The notes under the pieces are model-generated. The model did no database searches. It worked only from the letters and a program-made list of their open reading frames with translations, and was not told the DNA's origin. From positions 17,769 to 81,768 of the forward strand of contig CAMTUH010000011.1 of assembly GCA_947084935.1 (NCBI GenBank): a DNA stretch of 64,000 nucleotides. The letters are read 5' to 3'. A program made the translations under genes and the position numbers. The stretch comes from CAMTUH01 sp947084935 (GTDB taxonomy: Bacteria > Pseudomonadota > Gammaproteobacteria > Coxiellales > Coxiellaceae). This document shows, in pieces, positions 24,115 to 34,336 of this stretch. Every line of letters begins with the position of its first letter. Positions within the stretch are counted from its first letter, which is position 1.

Positions 24115-27100
24115 TTAAGATGGGCCATTTATGGCCGTTACCCGATCAGAATTTACTTCGCGCGCCGCGTCATACTCAGAAAGGTGTTTGCACTGCTCTA
24201 TGTATTGAAATAAGGTATCACGCAGACTCCTGTCATACACATACGCAAATTGTCGGCGCACCATATTAAATAAGGTCTGGCGATCTTCCTCCGGAGCGCA
24301 GTGTGTGACGGCGTTACGCAAGGCTTTACAGTCATTTAAAAAATGAATTTGTGGTCTGGTCAGACCAACAGTCGCTAAAACCCAATCCTCAGCATCTTTA
24401 TACAAAAAATAGATGTCTGGCGAGGAAGGATTGCTTGCAACTCGATATTCGTTAACCTTATATTCGAGCAATTGCTTATACAGTTCACCAATGAAAGTGA
24501 AAATACACCCCACATTGGGATTGAGCGCGTCTTCCGCTGCTTCTAAAGAAGCCTCTAGCGGTATTTCCTCCAACAGCCGGTACACGCGACTCATGTAATC
24601 CTCCACCGAAAAAGACGCATTCTCTTGCTGTAGAAGAATCTTTTTATACCAAGCGCTACGGGTAACGTCATGTGAATATATCTCTTCCCCCTTCGTGGCG
24701 CGCGTTACTAGGTCAATCATTGCCGGAAGATCGTCTACCGTACTCTCCGCAACAAGCACGAGTCCGTGAATAATAGTGTTGATAATCGATTTGTCACATT
24801 CTGTGTAGAGATTAGGTAATAATCTAAAAGACTGTAGCAAATAAAACAGAATTTCTCGTGTTTTCGCAGGAGTCCATGCACTGGGGGTAGTTTGATTCAT
24901 TAACTGTTGCAGTTCAACATGAAGGAGCGCTAATAAATTCTTAAATTTTTCTGCTTCCTTGTCAGACGATGGAACAACAAAAAAACGCTGGGTGGAAAAT
25001 GTCAAATCGATTTCTGAGCCTGGGTCACAGACTTCTTTTTTTTTCTTTTTATTTTCTTTTTTTACCTGCTCTTCTTTTTTTGCTTTTTTGTATTGCTCTA
25101 CCCGGGTCCTCTGCAATTCTTTTTCAGCCTCTGTTTTTTCAGATTTATTTTTTTTACTCTCCTGTTTCCTCGCATTTCGTTCGTTTATAAGGTTCAATAT
25201 ATGCTGAGAACGATCCTCTCTGTTCTGTTTTCGCGCAGAACGGAGCGCCTCCCGTTCAATCCTCAAAAACTCCTGCACGAAGGATTTCGCATCCACACCC
25301 TGTTTTTCTTCGATCTGCGAGGACTCCATTTTTTTAGGAGTCGAGTTACCAGTACTTGAAGAAAAATGTTTGGCTTTAAATTTTCTGATCTCTTCTAGGA
25401 TAGACTGAGCCTTTCTCGGAGTATATTGACCCGTTATAGTAATAGTAAAAGCTATATTACCGTTGGAATCTTCTTCTGAAGTGATGCCCCATTTTGTAAA
25501 CACTCTTAGACCCGGTTTTTCTTTAAACTGAGTAAACGAAATACCGGCAGTCACAGTTTTTAATTCTTTATACAGGAATTCCGTTTCTGCAGCAGTAATA
25601 ACTTCTTTATACTGGTCCTGCTTATCCGATGACAAAGAGTCAATACCATTCAGAATAAGGTGAGCGTGTTCACAAGCGGCAATCGCATTGTCGATCTTTC
25701 CCATTTGATAGAGCTGTCGTGCAATCGCCACATACGTATTCATCCACTTAACATGGAACCATGGATACTCTCGTGAGGAGAAATAAGCCAATGATCTTTT
25801 ACTCCACCAAGCAATTTTCTTATAGTCCTCTATCGCACCCTCTATTTTTCCAGTTACACTACGGTAAAAAAATCTACTCACATAGCATTGAGCCTGAATA
25901 ACATCATAATGTGCGTTTCTAACTGTAGTCTTTGTCTTTGACAACGCCTCAGCAGTCTGTATAGCTTGGTTGACCACCGTGTCCCAAAATTCTAATGCAC
26001 TGGTCTCGAGAACATCGACCACCACCGTTTTACTGGTGATGGGTAACAGGTAAAAACTCGAAAGTGCAGAATACGCTTCTAATAGCAATTGCAAGGCATT
26101 TTGATATTCTTCTGGTTTTTCGTCTGCTGGATATTGTTCTATATCAATAAGAGTCAGAATGTGTTCCGCATATACACAGACGGTGTTCCAGCCAGATTTT
26201 TTCTCTTGAAAATAAAACTCTACTATCAAGTTCTGGGCGAGTAACAAGGGGTCCACGGCATCCTGCACACGCCCCCGATATTCTTCCCAATATTCTCTTA
26301 CTGCTTGCATATTTTTTAATGTTTCCGAGCATTTTTCTCCGTCCTCCCGGTACCGATCAACCCGCATTAAGCCTTCGTGGAGAATGGCTTGCCATAGGGC
26401 GTGTTTTATTCGATTTTTGATCTGCTCGCTCAGAGACAATTGCTGATCAAGCTGTTGAAATAAAGAAAGAAGGGAGAAGCCCTGATCATCCACGGAACTA
26501 CACCAAGCACTAAACAGTTGCATAATCCGCGCGACGGGAAGGCGCTGGTCCTCAGGTGGTATATCCTCAATAAACTGGCTGAGCACCTCGGGTAACAATG
26601 CGTTGTGAGCCAAGAGCGGAACATTCTGCGAAACATACTTTGGTACTATCCATTGGATCAGCTCGGACGCATCGGAGACTTTCAATTTATTCACCAGAAG
26701 ACTCAGGGTGACGGCAAATAGGCTGCTCTCGACCGTCCTCCAAATACCCTGCAAACCTAATTGGTTTTGGCTATCCGTTTCCTTCTGAATAGTGTGATAC
26801 AGCTTTTCTCGTAACAGAACAGCGTCTTTTATTTTATTCTGCGCGGCTAAAAAATTTTCTTCTCCTTGAGCCTGAGCTAATCGTACTGTTATCCTAAGAC
26901 TTATGGTCAATGCCTGAGTTGCAGGCGTTAAATCTTTTAAATCTTTGGCGATGGATTCACAGCGCTCGTCAATAGAGTTGAGGTTGCCCGCTGCCCCTGC
27001 ATTTTGATACAACAATGACTGCGTACCCACGAGCACTAACAGTTGGGCCACCGCATCCGACTGAAAGCACCCGCTGTAGCGCATCATTACTCCGAGTAAC

Positions 27101-27561
27101 TGCTGAGCTTGGCCCGAAGAACAAGAGAAAGTGGCTAAGCAGTCCGAGAGAGCCTGGAGAAGAGTCGTGAGAGACGCGGGCAGCTCAGACGTTCGGCTTT
27201 TATTTTTTTTCTTTCTTGGCTGTGTTTTCTTGAGAAGGGATAGCACGCTGATCGCCTCCTCAAAATAGGAAAGCGCTGATTGAAAGTACGAAGTGTCCTG
27301 TCCGGTTGGGGCGCACCGAAGTAGACACACTACTCCACGAGCCCACGCCGCTACCGACGAATAATAGGCGCCGTACTGAGGAGAAGCTTCTGCCAATAGC
27401 GGCAGCACCTGCGCGAGAGAGTTTAGTGTTGTTTCCGAGTCATCCAGATTGATTTCTTCTTTTCTGATGCCTTCTTGAATCAAGCCAATCAATTTGAGAA
27501 TGGCTCCATCCGCTGCTTGCCACGCTGCTTGCCGCTTAGAAACAGACAAAGCTGTACGCAT
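24115..27561 (-). CDS. Large helical protein with C-terminal HEPN-type motif, unknown function
   Basis: This 1148-residue protein has no signal peptide. It is mostly alpha-helical, with TPR-like stretches such as ARQLYQMGKIDNAIAACEHAHLIL near 630. A strongly charged Lys/Glu coiled coil spans about 780-845 (KKAKKEEQVKKENKKKKKEV). The last 180 residues look like a separate helical domain containing LNDCKALRNAVTH, where RNAVTH (about 1082-1087) fits the R-x4-H signature of HEPN ribonuclease or nucleotidyl-binding domains. Size and lack of a bacterial family suggest a host-directed effector or an RNA-targeting defence protein. Neither role is shown. Confidence 0.6.
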   Translation of the reverse strand: MRTALSVSKRQAAWQAADGAILKLIGLIQEGIRKEEINLDDSETTLNSLAQVLPLLAEASPQYGAYYSSVAAWARGVVCLLRCAPTGQDTSYFQSALSYFEEAISVLSLLKKTQPRKKKNKSRTSELPASLTTLLQALSDCLATFSCSSGQAQQLLGVMMRYSGCFQSDAVAQLLVLVGTQSLLYQNAGAAGNLNSIDERCESIAKDLKDLTPATQALTISLRITVRLAQAQGEENFLAAQNKIKDAVLLREKLYHTIQKETDSQNQLGLQGIWRTVESSLFAVTLSLLVNKLKVSDASELIQWIVPKYVSQNVPLLAHNALLPEVLSQFIEDIPPEDQRLPVARIMQLFSAWCSSVDDQGFSLLSLFQQLDQQLSLSEQIKNRIKHALWQAILHEGLMRVDRYREDGEKCSETLKNMQAVREYWEEYRGRVQDAVDPLLLAQNLIVEFYFQEKKSGWNTVCVYAEHILTLIDIEQYPADEKPEEYQNALQLLLEAYSALSSFYLLPITSKTVVVDVLETSALEFWDTVVNQAIQTAEALSKTKTTVRNAHYDVIQAQCYVSRFFYRSVTGKIEGAIEDYKKIAWWSKRSLAYFSSREYPWFHVKWMNTYVAIARQLYQMGKIDNAIAACEHAHLILNGIDSLSSDKQDQYKEVITAAETEFLYKELKTVTAGISFTQFKEKPGLRVFTKWGITSEEDSNGNIAFTITITGQYTPRKAQSILEEIRKFKAKHFSSSTGNSTPKKMESSQIEEKQGVDAKSFVQEFLRIEREALRSARKQNREDRSQHILNLINERNARKQESKKNKSEKTEAEKELQRTRVEQYKKAKKEEQVKKENKKKKKEVCDPGSEIDLTFSTQRFFVVPSSDKEAEKFKNLLALLHVELQQLMNQTTPSAWTPAKTREILFYLLQSFRLLPNLYTECDKSIINTIIHGLVLVAESTVDDLPAMIDLVTRATKGEEIYSHDVTRSAWYKKILLQQENASFSVEDYMSRVYRLLEEIPLEASLEAAEDALNPNVGCIFTFIGELYKQLLEYKVNEYRVASNPSSPDIYFLYKDAEDWVLATVGLTRPQIHFLNDCKALRNAVTHCAPEEDRQTLFNMVRRQFAYVYDRSLRDTLFQYIEQCKHLSEYDAAREVNSDRVTAINGPS

Positions 27562-27639
27562 ACATCAGTCACCCTTCGGGTAAAGCCAAAGAGTGTATCA
27601 GGATGCTTAAATTCTGTCCAAAATGGAGGGTCGGACTGC

Positions 27640-28551
27640 TTACGCCAGAACAACCGCAGGGGTAAAGGCAAACGGTAACTCGGCAGGGTCTTCGAAGGTC
27701 ACCACTTCCCACGCATCTTCGCACATGAGCAGTTGCTTAAGCAGACGACTGTTTAATGCGTGGCCGGATTTATAACCCTTGAAAGAACCAATGACGCTGT
27801 ACCCCAATAAATAAAGATCACCAATCACATCCAGAATTTTGTGCTTCACGAACTCATCCGGATAACGCAATCCGTCTTGATTAAGAATTTTATATTCATC
27901 AAGAACGATCGCATTATCTAAGCTAGCCCCTTTGGCTAAATTATTTTTTCGAATATATTCGTAATCCGATAAAAATCCAAACGTGCGTGCCCGCGAAACT
28001 TCTTTCACGTACGAAGTGCTCGAAAAATCTAACGTCGCATTCTGATTGGACTCGTTAAACAGCGGGTGATCAAAATCGATACCAAAACCGACTTGAAATC
28101 CGTGATAAGGTTCGATCATTACGGTTTTATCACCGTCTTCTACTTTAATTTTCTTCTTAATACGAATAAATTCTTTCGCGCTATTTTGCTCTTCAATCCC
28201 TGCGGATTGAATAAGAAATACAAAAGGTCCCGCACTGCCATCCATAATCGGTAATTCGGGAGACGTAAGATCCACGAATAAATTATCAATGCCCACACCA
28301 GCCAACGCCGACAACAAATGCTCAACGGTGGCCACGTGCGCACCGTCTTTGGCTAAGCACGTCGACAAACTCGTGTCACCGATAAACTTTACACTCGCCG
28401 GGATTTCAACAACGGGATCCAGATCAATTCGACGAAAAATAATGCCCGTATTGGCAGGCGCAGGACGCAACGTGAGATAAACTTTTTCGCCCGCGTGGAC
28501 ACCAACACCCGTGGCCCGCACTACATTTTTAAGCGTTCGCTGTTTAATCAT
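27640..28551 (-). CDS. lpxC: UDP-3-O-acyl-N-acetylglucosamine deacetylase
   Basis: LpxC is the committed zinc enzyme of lipid A synthesis. The 303-residue protein shows GVGVHAGEKVYLTLRPA near the start, the zinc ligand region VEHLLSALAGVGIDNL (His about 79), and HKILDVIGDLYLLG (His about 237, Asp about 241). It follows ftsZ at the end of the division cluster, as in Escherichia coli. Confidence 0.97.
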   Translation of the reverse strand: MIKQRTLKNVVRATGVGVHAGEKVYLTLRPAPANTGIIFRRIDLDPVVEIPASVKFIGDTSLSTCLAKDGAHVATVEHLLSALAGVGIDNLFVDLTSPELPIMDGSAGPFVFLIQSAGIEEQNSAKEFIRIKKKIKVEDGDKTVMIEPYHGFQVGFGIDFDHPLFNESNQNATLDFSSTSYVKEVSRARTFGFLSDYEYIRKNNLAKGASLDNAIVLDEYKILNQDGLRYPDEFVKHKILDVIGDLYLLGYSVIGSFKGYKSGHALNSRLLKQLLMCEDAWEVVTFEDPAELPFAFTPAVVLA

Positions 28552-28619
28552 TGTGTTTCAATCCCTTACTGTAAAAAACGACGCGCATTTTAGCACATTC
28601 CCTTGCATACAAACAAACG

Positions 28620-29774
28620 TTAATCCTCTTGGCGCCGTAAAAAGGCCGGTATGTCCAGATAATCAAAATCCTTGTCGCGCTGGTCTTCTACCTCCACACG
28701 CCGTTTAGGAGGATCCTGATTACGCATATAAGTCGGTCGGTCGAGCTGGTGGTAATCGAGCGTACCGTCATTTTTGGTATTTTTGTTCGTTTTTAACGGT
28801 ACAGCCGCCCCTGCCGTTTGCTGACCCAAACCGGTAACTACAACAGTGACTCGAAGCTCGTCAGTTAATTCAGGATCGATCACCGTTCCCACGACGACGG
28901 TCGCATTTTCAGAAGCAAAATTCTTAATAGCATCACCCACTGCCTCGAACTCACCGATGGACATATCCATACCCGCAGTGATATTGACCAGAACTCCTTT
29001 CGCACCAGTAAAATCCACGTCTTCCAACAAGGGACTCGCAATGGCCGCTTCGGCAGCCTCACGCGCTCGATTCTCTCCACTGCTGACGCCTGTTCCCATC
29101 ATAGCCATACCCATCTCCGACATGACCGTGCGAACATCCGCAAAATCGACGTTAATTAATCCCGGACGAGTGATTAAGTTCGCAATGCCTTCAACAGCAC
29201 CGAGCAGCACATTATTCGCCGCTTTAAACGCATTAAGTAAAGAAATGTTTTTACCCAGCACGCTCAGCAATTTATTATTCGGTATCGTAATCAACGAATC
29301 AACGTGCTTACTCAACTCACGAATGCCATCGTCGGCAACCTGCATGCGTTTTTTTCCTTCAAACGCAAAGGGTTTCGTAACAACTGCAACGGTTAACACA
29401 CCCAGCTCTTTTGCAATTTCGGCGAAGATGGGAGCCGCTCCCGTTCCCGTGCCACCCCCCATGCCGGCGGTTAAAAACACCATGTCGGCACCGGATAATA
29501 TTTCACGAATGCGATCGCGCGCTTCTTCAGCCGCCTGACGACCGATATCCGGATCCGCCCCCGCGCCTAAACCTTTCGTGATTTCATCACCCAACTGCAA
29601 GATGACTCGAGCGCTGGAACGATTCAACGCTTGGGCATCCGTATTTGCACAGACGAATTCAACCCCATCAATACTTTCCGCCATCATGTGCTCAACGGCA
29701 TTACCACCGCCACCGCCGATACCGATGACTTTGATTTGCGCGTTTTGCGGTGACGTATCACCTAATTCAAACAT
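28620..29774 (-). CDS. ftsZ: Cell division GTPase FtsZ
   Basis: FtsZ is a tubulin homologue that forms the division ring. The GTP-binding signature GGGTGTGAAP is near residue 105 and the N-terminal GGGGGNAVEHM motif is present. The C-terminal tail DFDYLDIPAFLRRQED is the conserved peptide that binds FtsA and ZipA. The length is 384 residues. It starts 12 bp after ftsA. Confidence 0.98.
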   Translation of the reverse strand: MFELGDTSPQNAQIKVIGIGGGGGNAVEHMMAESIDGVEFVCANTDAQALNRSSARVILQLGDEITKGLGAGADPDIGRQAAEEARDRIREILSGADMVFLTAGMGGGTGTGAAPIFAEIAKELGVLTVAVVTKPFAFEGKKRMQVADDGIRELSKHVDSLITIPNNKLLSVLGKNISLLNAFKAANNVLLGAVEGIANLITRPGLINVDFADVRTVMSEMGMAMMGTGVSSGENRAREAAEAAIASPLLEDVDFTGAKGVLVNITAGMDMSIGEFEAVGDAIKNFASENATVVVGTVIDPELTDELRVTVVVTGLGQQTAGAAVPLKTNKNTKNDGTLDYHQLDRPTYMRNQDPPKRRVEVEDQRDKDFDYLDIPAFLRRQED

Positions 29775-29786
29775 GAACTGTCTCCT

Positions 29787-31022
29787 CTAAAAATTCCCTT
29801 GGAACCAACTCTTCATTCGCTGCCAGATACTCAACGCACCACGATCCGCTTCAAATTGAGGTGCGTTATTTACCTGACTTTGCAGACCGTGCAGCAATAA
29901 CCCAATGCCCGTTGCGTAAATGGGATTCTCACGAACATCGACCAATCCATTCACGTACTGCGGCAATCCTAAACGAACCGGCATGTGAAAAATATTTTCC
30001 GCCAGCTCAATAAAGCCAGGTACTCGAGAAGCGCCACCGGTCAATACAATTCCCGCCGCAATTAAATCTTCGAACCCACTCCGACGCAGCTCCGCTAAAA
30101 TTAATTCGCACAATTCCTGATAGCGAGCGGTAACCACTTGCGCCAACGCTTTCTTTTGTATTTGTTTTGGCGGACGTTTTGCCATGCTGGGCACTTGGAT
30201 GGTTTCATTGGGATCCATATCACCCACAATAACCGAAGCGTGATTAATTTTTATTTGCTCCGCGAATTGAGTGGGGGTTCGTAGCGCCACCGCTACGTCG
30301 TTCGTCACGTGATCTCCCGCGATGGGAATAACGGCCGTGTGCCGTATCGCCCCTTCCGTAAAGATGGCGATATCCGTCGTACCTCCGCCAATATCCACCA
30401 TACACACACCTAATTCTTTCTCGTCTTCGGTCAATACCGAGTGACTGGAAGCCAGCTGTTCTAAAACAATGTCGCCGACTTGCAATCCACAGCGGCGAAT
30501 GCACTTCGTGATGTTTTGCGCGGCACTGACCGCGCCTGTGACGATGTGAACCTTTGCTTCCAAGCGCACACCCGACATACCGACCGGTTCGCGCACGCCT
30601 TCCTGATTATCGATGATAAATTCTTGGGGTAAAATATGGAGTATTCTTTGATCGGCGGGAATAGCGACGGCTTTAGCCGCATCGATAACGCGATCGACGT
30701 CGGACTGATTCACTTCTCGATCGCGAATCGCAACAATACCGTGGGAATTAAGACTGCGAATATGGCTCCCTGCAATACCCGTATAGGCAGAATGAATGTC
30801 ACAGCCGGCCATCAGCTCAGCTTCTTCGACTGCACGCTGAATCGATTGCACAGTGGACTCGATATTAACGACGACCCCACGCTTCAGTCCTCGAGAAGGA
30901 TGTGTTCCAAATCCAATCACTTCGATTTGATTATCCGCGCCCACTTCACCCACCAGGGCAGCGATCTTACTGGTGCCAATATCTAATGCGACAATGAGAT
31001 TCTTGTCCGGTTTTTTCGGCAT
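29787..31022 (-). CDS. ftsA: Cell division protein FtsA
   Basis: FtsA is an actin-like protein that tethers FtsZ to the membrane. It has the phosphate-1 motif ALDIGTSKIAALVGE, the phosphate-2 motif CMVDIGGGTTDIAIF, and the adenosine motif GIVLTGGASRVPG. The terminal amphipathic helix SIWQRMKSWFQGNF is the membrane anchor. A 192-bp gap before it separates it from ftsQ and could hold a promoter for ftsAZ-lpxC. Confidence 0.97.
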   Translation of the reverse strand: MPKKPDKNLIVALDIGTSKIAALVGEVGADNQIEVIGFGTHPSRGLKRGVVVNIESTVQSIQRAVEEAELMAGCDIHSAYTGIAGSHIRSLNSHGIVAIRDREVNQSDVDRVIDAAKAVAIPADQRILHILPQEFIIDNQEGVREPVGMSGVRLEAKVHIVTGAVSAAQNITKCIRRCGLQVGDIVLEQLASSHSVLTEDEKELGVCMVDIGGGTTDIAIFTEGAIRHTAVIPIAGDHVTNDVAVALRTPTQFAEQIKINHASVIVGDMDPNETIQVPSMAKRPPKQIQKKALAQVVTARYQELCELILAELRRSGFEDLIAAGIVLTGGASRVPGFIELAENIFHMPVRLGLPQYVNGLVDVRENPIYATGIGLLLHGLQSQVNNAPQFEADRGALSIWQRMKSWFQGNF

Positions 31023-31214
31023 AGCCGCTTAAGTCTCCCTGGCAATGGAACCTCTTTGGACTGCCTTAAAATTATACAAAACAATTCAAGACAGACTCTT
31101 TCTTAAAATCATTATTATAAGCGATATATCTTGAAAGCACTATGATATATTAACTCAATATGCTCATTTTCGCACAATATTGATTATGCCTGACGAACTA
31201 TCAAATTATTATCT

Positions 31215-31931
31215 CTACTTAGTTATGGCATGCCTGATATTATCTCTCCATTTCACTGAAAATCCGTTTGGATAACGACAGTCGATATACTCCACTTGAT
31301 CTGCGCGATTCGCAATCAGCTTTGGATATAAATCGATCAATTTTAAAACGTGTTGTTCAACATTTTCTCGGCCCAGAATCACTTGAATGCGGCCGTCCAA
31401 AGTTAACTTCACCGTGTGCCGAGACGTCATCTGCATTTCGGTAATTTTTACGCCCAACGGTGCTAGCCACTGACTAAACTGGTGATAGCGTTGAAGCATC
31501 TCGGGTAACGCCTCCTCGGGGCCCTCTAAAACGGGTAATCCCTTCGGTATGGTGTCGAACGGTGGCCGAAACACCTCACCGTGCACGTTAATCAGCCGAT
31601 CCGTATTCCAACGTGCAACGGGTTGCTGCTCCAACACATCCACCTCTAATTGATCGGGCCACACGCGACGAAATGAAACTTGATATACCCACGGTAATTT
31701 CAATAAACTCGCTCTGAGTTCGTTGACATTTAAAGAAAAAAATCCACCGTGCACGTGATCGGTGACCGCGTTTTGTAAATCCGAGGAGGAAATGTGATTA
31801 TCACTGGCCATAATATTCACGTGACGAAATGGCAAAGTGTTAGGACTTCTTAAAACGAACACAAAAAAAATCGCGCCGAAACACACAATGCCAATTAAGA
31901 TGAATGGTGCAATTTTTTTTAGTGTTTTCAT
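31215..31931 (-). CDS. ftsQ: Cell division protein FtsQ
   Basis: FtsQ is a bitopic divisome scaffold that binds FtsB and FtsL. It has a short cytoplasmic start, one membrane helix (APFILIGIVCFGAIFFVFVL, about 8-27), and a POTRA domain (FRHVNIMASDNHISSSDLQ, about 35-100). The beta domain ends YPNGFSVKWRD. The length of 238 residues is normal. A 108-bp gap separates it from murB, where ddl is usually located. Confidence 0.94.
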   Translation of the reverse strand: MKTLKKIAPFILIGIVCFGAIFFVFVLRSPNTLPFRHVNIMASDNHISSSDLQNAVTDHVHGGFFSLNVNELRASLLKLPWVYQVSFRRVWPDQLEVDVLEQQPVARWNTDRLINVHGEVFRPPFDTIPKGLPVLEGPEEALPEMLQRYHQFSQWLAPLGVKITEMQMTSRHTVKLTLDGRIQVILGRENVEQHVLKLIDLYPKLIANRADQVEYIDCRYPNGFSVKWRDNIRHAITK

Positions 31932-32039
31932 ATACCCATTCTACTTCAAGCTGTGAACCTTTAAAAAAGGATTCTAGTGTTTCGTCAAAAACTTATTTGA
32001 CGGGATACTGGTTTGACAAATGGCACTGCATTAAACGAC

Positions 32040-32945
32040 CTATATAACTTTGTCATCCTCCCCAATAACATGAACTTCTTTTATTAATTTAATCCCGTGC
32101 GTTTGATAAACGCGATCAGCAATTTGTTCAATTAATTCCTCAATATGCGCCGCAGTGGCCTTCCCTCGATTTAAAATAAAATTAGCGTGTTTTTGAGAGA
32201 CTTCCGCATCTCCGATGCGCACACCTTTTAACCCGGCCGATTCAATTAATTGTGCGGCGAAATTTCCAGGCGGATTTCGGAAAACAGAGCCGCAACTGTA
32301 TTCACCAATCGGCTGAGTTTCACCGCGTTTTTTCAATAATTGCGTGATCGTTGCTTTTGCTCGTTCCGCATCCCCGCGCGGAAATCGAAAATGTCCAGCC
32401 ACAAAAAATTGATCGTTTAGCCCAGTGACTTGGCGGTATTGGACCGTGAATGCCTCGGGATTTCGCCGCTGAATTTGACCCTGACGGTTCATCACTTCGA
32501 CTCCAATTACGTGCGTCCATGTTTCACCACCAAACGCACCTGCGTTCATGGCCAACGCCCCCCCCACCGTTCCTGGGATTCCCGCGAAAAAAGCCCCTTT
32601 TTCAAATCCTTCTTTTACGCAAAATTTTGATAATTTCGCACACGTAACGCCAGCTTCAGCTCGAATGGTATTTTCATCGAATAACGTAACTTCATTCAAT
32701 CGATTCAGTGTTAAAATAACCGTGCCTTTTATGCCGCCGTCTCGAATCAACACGTTGCTTCCCAAACCCAACCAGGTAACTGGCTCATCGTGCGGCACTT
32801 GTGAAATAAAATTTTGTAAATCTGAAAGATTAGCGGGACGATAAAAGCGCTCTGCTTTTCCGCCCACGCGCCACGAGGTATAACGCGCCAAAGGATGGCC
32901 GTGAATTAACTCGCCTCGTAATTGTGTAAAGTTAATTTTATTCAT
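32040..32945 (-). CDS. murB: UDP-N-acetylenolpyruvoylglucosamine reductase
   Basis: MurB is an FAD enzyme completing UDP-MurNAc. It has the FAD site LGLGSNVLIRDGGIKG, GTVGGALAMNAGAFGGE, and the active-site Ser in CGSVFRNPPGNFAAQLIE. With 301 residues and LNRGKATAAHIEELI near the end it is the short type IIb-like form. It overlaps murC by 4 bp. Confidence 0.96.
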   Translation of the reverse strand: MNKINFTQLRGELIHGHPLARYTSWRVGGKAERFYRPANLSDLQNFISQVPHDEPVTWLGLGSNVLIRDGGIKGTVILTLNRLNEVTLFDENTIRAEAGVTCAKLSKFCVKEGFEKGAFFAGIPGTVGGALAMNAGAFGGETWTHVIGVEVMNRQGQIQRRNPEAFTVQYRQVTGLNDQFFVAGHFRFPRGDAERAKATITQLLKKRGETQPIGEYSCGSVFRNPPGNFAAQLIESAGLKGVRIGDAEVSQKHANFILNRGKATAAHIEELIEQIADRVYQTHGIKLIKEVHVIGEDDKVI

Positions 32946-34336
32946 TTGTCTTTTACTAAAGTTGCTGCGACACCGCCCACGCTCCCCGCGCCCTGAAAAA
33001 TCACCACGTCGTTCGGCCTCAATACGCCCGGTAAAACTCCTGGCAATGCCGTCAAGGAGGCGACGTAAACAGGCGCGTTCGTGGCTCGCGTCTCAATAGT
33101 TTTTAGCAATACTTTAGAATCCACACCGGGAATTGGAACTTCGCCCGCCGGATATACTTCCAGCAAAACCAATAAATCTGCCTCACTTAAAACATTGGTA
33201 AATTCGGTCATTAAATCGCGCGTGCGCGAATATCGATGTGGCTGAAATACCAACACAATTCTCCGATCCGGCCATACGGAACGTGCAGTAGTAAGTGTTG
33301 CCCTCACTTCGCTGGGATGATGCCCATAATCTTCAATGATGACTGCGCAGCCTTCCGTTAACGCCATTTCACCGTGCAAATGAAAGCGACGGTCGACTCC
33401 CGGATAATCAGCAAAAGAAGCCATAATCGTTTGATGATCCACTCGGTGTTTATCGCACAACGCAAAAATGGCTGCCGCATTTAACGCATTATGCCGCCCC
33501 GGGGCGTTAAGCGTGATCAGTGCAGATGAACCCGAACACGGTACGTCAATTCGAAATTGCGCGTGCAACCCTTCCTGCGCATACTCACACACTCGATAGC
33601 TTGCATCACTGGAAAAACCATAAGTAACCACTGGAGCAGAAATTCTCGGCATCAGTTCGCGAATAACCGGATCGTCGACGCACAAAACGGCGACACCGTC
33701 TTCGGGCATTTGCTGTAAAAACTGAAGGTACGTTTGTTTCAAGCGATTAAAATCGCCGCCGTACGTCTCCAGGTGATCGGCATCTATATTGGTGATGATA
33801 ATATTGTTGGGGTGCATAAATAAAAAGGAAGCATCGCTTTCATCGGCTTCAGCAATAAAGTAGTGGCTTTTACCGACACCCGCGGGTGACTGAATGTCTT
33901 TCAAAACTCCGCCCACCATAAAAGTCGGATCTTTATTGGCCTTCGTAAAAGCATGAACCAACATGGCTGTCGTGGTTGTTTTTCCATGAGCGCCGGCAAT
34001 CGCCGTACTGTGATACTCCGACATTAACTCGGCCAGCAATTTTCCTCGAGAAATGAGTGGCACTCGCGCTTTTTGCGCGGCAACAAACTCCGGGTTGTGC
34101 GCCGCGATGGCACTAGAATAAATAGCTAAATCAGCCTTAATTACAATCGATTGTTCGTGATCGTACACAATTTCAGCGCCTAATTTCTCGAGCCGACCGG
34201 TATTTTTATTTTCGGCAATATCCGATCCCGTAATCCGATAACCTTTTTTTAACAAGATTTCCGCAAGCGCACTGACGCCAATTCCGCCGATTCCCAAGCA
34301 GTGAATGTGTTTTATTTTTTTATCACTTAACATCAT
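32942..34336 (-). CDS. murC: UDP-N-acetylmuramate--L-alanine ligase
   Basis: MurC adds the first amino acid of the peptidoglycan stem peptide. The Rossmann motif GIGGIGVSALAEILL, ATP site GAHGKTTTTAMLVH, EADESDASF, and HPSEVRAT are seen in the order of Mur ligases. The length is 464 residues. It is linked to murG and murB by 4-bp ATGA overlaps. Confidence 0.97.
   Translation of the reverse strand: MMLSDKKIKHIHCLGIGGIGVSALAEILLKKGYRITGSDIAENKNTGRLEKLGAEIVYDHEQSIVIKADLAIYSSAIAAHNPEFVAAQKARVPLISRGKLLAELMSEYHSTAIAGAHGKTTTTAMLVHAFTKANKDPTFMVGGVLKDIQSPAGVGKSHYFIAEADESDASFLFMHPNNIIITNIDADHLETYGGDFNRLKQTYLQFLQQMPEDGVAVLCVDDPVIRELMPRISAPVVTYGFSSDASYRVCEYAQEGLHAQFRIDVPCSGSSALITLNAPGRHNALNAAAIFALCDKHRVDHQTIMASFADYPGVDRRFHLHGEMALTEGCAVIIEDYGHHPSEVRATLTTARSVWPDRRIVLVFQPHRYSRTRDLMTEFTNVLSEADLLVLLEVYPAGEVPIPGVDSKVLLKTIETRATNAPVYVASLTALPGVLPGVLRPNDVVIFQGAGSVGGVAATLVKDK

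Noticed and set aside
28846..29538. 230-codon open frame opposite ftsZ
   Set aside because: It is an antisense shadow of a strongly conserved coding sequence, with no ribosome site or protein-like features.
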